A DNA stretch of 64,000 nt from assembly GCA_964405755.1 (NCBI GenBank), contig CAYOPF010000001.1:29793-93792 (forward strand), in the 5' to 3' direction. Shown one piece after another: positions 63,120 to 64,000 of this stretch. This DNA is from GWF2-33-9 sp964405755. Its GTDB lineage: Bacteria > Bacteroidota > Ignavibacteria > Kapaibacteriales > UBA2268. The stretch's first letter is position 1; the number at the start of each line of letters is the position of its first letter. Under the pieces are notes generated by a model. The model worked only from the letters and a program-made list of their open reading frames with translations. It did not search any database and had not been told where the DNA came from. Both the position numbers and the translations under genes were made by a program.

Positions 63120-64000
63120 TTATTTTATAACGTTGATTTTAACAACATTAAAGTTAGTACCATTAGTTAATTTCAACAAATAGGCACCAGCTGGTAAAGT
63201 TGTAGCATCGAATGAAGTAGAGTAATTACCAACATTGTAATCTGAATTAACCAATGTAGCAATTTCGTTACCCATTTCGTTATAAACTTTAATAGTTACA
63301 TTGCCACTTTCTTTAACGGCGAATGTAATATTCGAAGTTGTAGCTACTGGATTTGGATAAGCGATTACCGATAAATCAGTGGTTAAAGCTGATTTTTCAA
63401 CTTTAATTACATTTGCAATAGTGTTCTTTGCAACAACTGATTTATTTGCTGAATTAATTATACCAATAACTTCGCCACTGATTGCATCTGTTAATTTGTA
63501 ATCAGCATCTGGATTGTTGATGGAGAATACAACAGGATACTCCACACCTTGCAAACGAACGATTTCGCTTCTTCCGTTTGATAAATACAAGTTGTTATTG
63601 AAACGAATATCAAACATATCAGCTGGAGGCATTGGAGGTAATTCATAGAAACGAGTGTCAACATTGGAATTATTGATGAAATAAAGTCTATTTTCGTGTT
63701 GAGCGTCATCACGAATTACTAACTTAGTTGCTGTATACAACAATTCAGTTTTATCGTTGTATAAAGGTTGATCTATTGTTGATTTGTCTAATACTGGAGG
63801 GCAAATATCAACCAATCTTAAATAACCAGTGCTATTTACTTTAACCCAATAACCTAAACCTGGTAACATCTGCGATACTTCAGAATAACCCTTGTCAGTT
63901 TTGTAGGACCAAACACCATACTTCAATGTATAAGCTGGTGAAGGAACTGCTGCATCGCCAAATTTACTATAGGAAATATTAGCAATATTAATTGGGCAAG
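63120..64000 (-). CDS. T9SS-exported protein, 5' partial
   Basis: The frame is open from the right edge (first residues '...CPINIANISYSKFGDAAVPS') to a TAA at 63120, at least 293 residues. The called TTG at 63926 is not the start. 'SYKTDKGYSEVSQMLPGLGYWVKV' is a repeat unit seen in Bacteroidota surface proteins that ends in a Trp/Val motif. Residues from ~185 on carry a typical T9SS sorting domain: 'SVIAYPNPVATTSNITFAV', 'IKVYNEMGNEIATLV', 'LPAGAYLLKLTNGTN'. Signal peptide and main body are outside the window. Confidence 0.85.
   Translation of the reverse strand, partial: CPINIANISYSKFGDAAVPSPAYTLKYGVWSYKTDKGYSEVSQMLPGLGYWVKVNSTGYLRLVDICPPVLDKSTIDQPLYNDKTELLYTATKLVIRDDAQHENRLYFINNSNVDTRFYELPPMPPADMFDIRFNNNLYLSNGRSEIVRLQGVEYPVVFSINNPDADYKLTDAISGEVIGIINSANKSVVAKNTIANVIKVEKSALTTDLSVIAYPNPVATTSNITFAVKESGNVTIKVYNEMGNEIATLVNSDYNVGNYSTSFDATTLPAGAYLLKLTNGTNFNVVKINVIK

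Noticed and set aside
1..64000. CRISPR arrays, insertion sequences, integrases, toxin-antitoxin pairs
   Set aside because: No regularly spaced repeats, transposase motifs or paired small ORFs of those types were seen.
1..64000. tRNA and rRNA genes
   Set aside because: Inspection of intergenic regions longer than 100 bases showed no cloverleaf with a GTTCRA-type T loop; tRNAscan would be decisive.

Overview
The window is AT-rich bacterial DNA. It shows several marks of the Bacteroidota/Chlorobiota/Ignavibacteriota side of the FCB group. At least five encoded proteins end in type IX secretion (T9SS, Por) sorting domains with a YPNP motif. There are many lipoproteins, Omp28 and TlpA-type thioredoxins, a putative 30-residue Bacteroidota ribosomal protein and TAnnTTTG-type promoters. 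A flagellar fliL-fliM-fliN-fliO cluster in the same genome, plus nifJ and a B12-dependent ribonucleotide reductase, fits Ignavibacteria/Kapabacteria better than ordinary Bacteroidia. That placement is inference. Three short N runs show this is a scaffolded, probably metagenome-derived, assembly.

Layout. 1-8213: mostly minus strand, with a large secreted IgGFc-binding/ASH-domain protein (partial), YbaK, an M1 aminopeptidase, a GT2 glycosyltransferase and polyphosphate kinase. 8301-14740: a secreted protein, AcuI-type reductase, 3-hydroxyacyl-CoA dehydrogenase, TPR protein, TlpA lipoprotein, RsmE, an HU/IHF protein, a 30-residue ribosomal protein and TrmH. 14741-19943: envelope proteins, including two more thioredoxin-like lipoproteins and a frameshifted T9SS protein, then a UPF0173 hydrolase. 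20253-22764: fliLMNO. 22822-27225: an Omp85 protein, thiamine pyrophosphokinase, CdsA and a secreted protein. 27371-38807: a T9SS choice-of-anchor I protein, pyruvate:ferredoxin oxidoreductase with its dihydroorotate-dehydrogenase-like partner, CTP synthase and a T9SS BNR-repeat protein. 38850-42622: a broken GAF/PAS histidine kinase. 43393-50706: OmpA protein, epimerase, RidA, methyltransferase, QueE, exonuclease III, an asparaginase-like protein and a PD-(D/E)XK-like coiled-coil protein. 50937-56758: NrdJ, AmtB and a TIGR02001-like outer-membrane protein. 56968-59415: a broken HisKA_3 kinase with an intact LuxR-type regulator. 59410-64000: GT9 and GT2 glycosyltransferases, a beta-barrel protein and two T9SS proteins.

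I see no mobile element, CRISPR array, tRNA, rRNA or defence island, and no clearly new multi-gene system. The most striking signal is that frame-breaking changes cluster in sensory and surface genes: two histidine kinases and two T9SS proteins. Three of these are in-frame TAA codons, two of them fitting a single CAA-to-TAA change. Long housekeeping genes (nifJ, nrdJ, ppk, pyrG) are unbroken apart from assembly gaps elsewhere. Real decay, population variation and consensus error cannot be separated from sequence alone.
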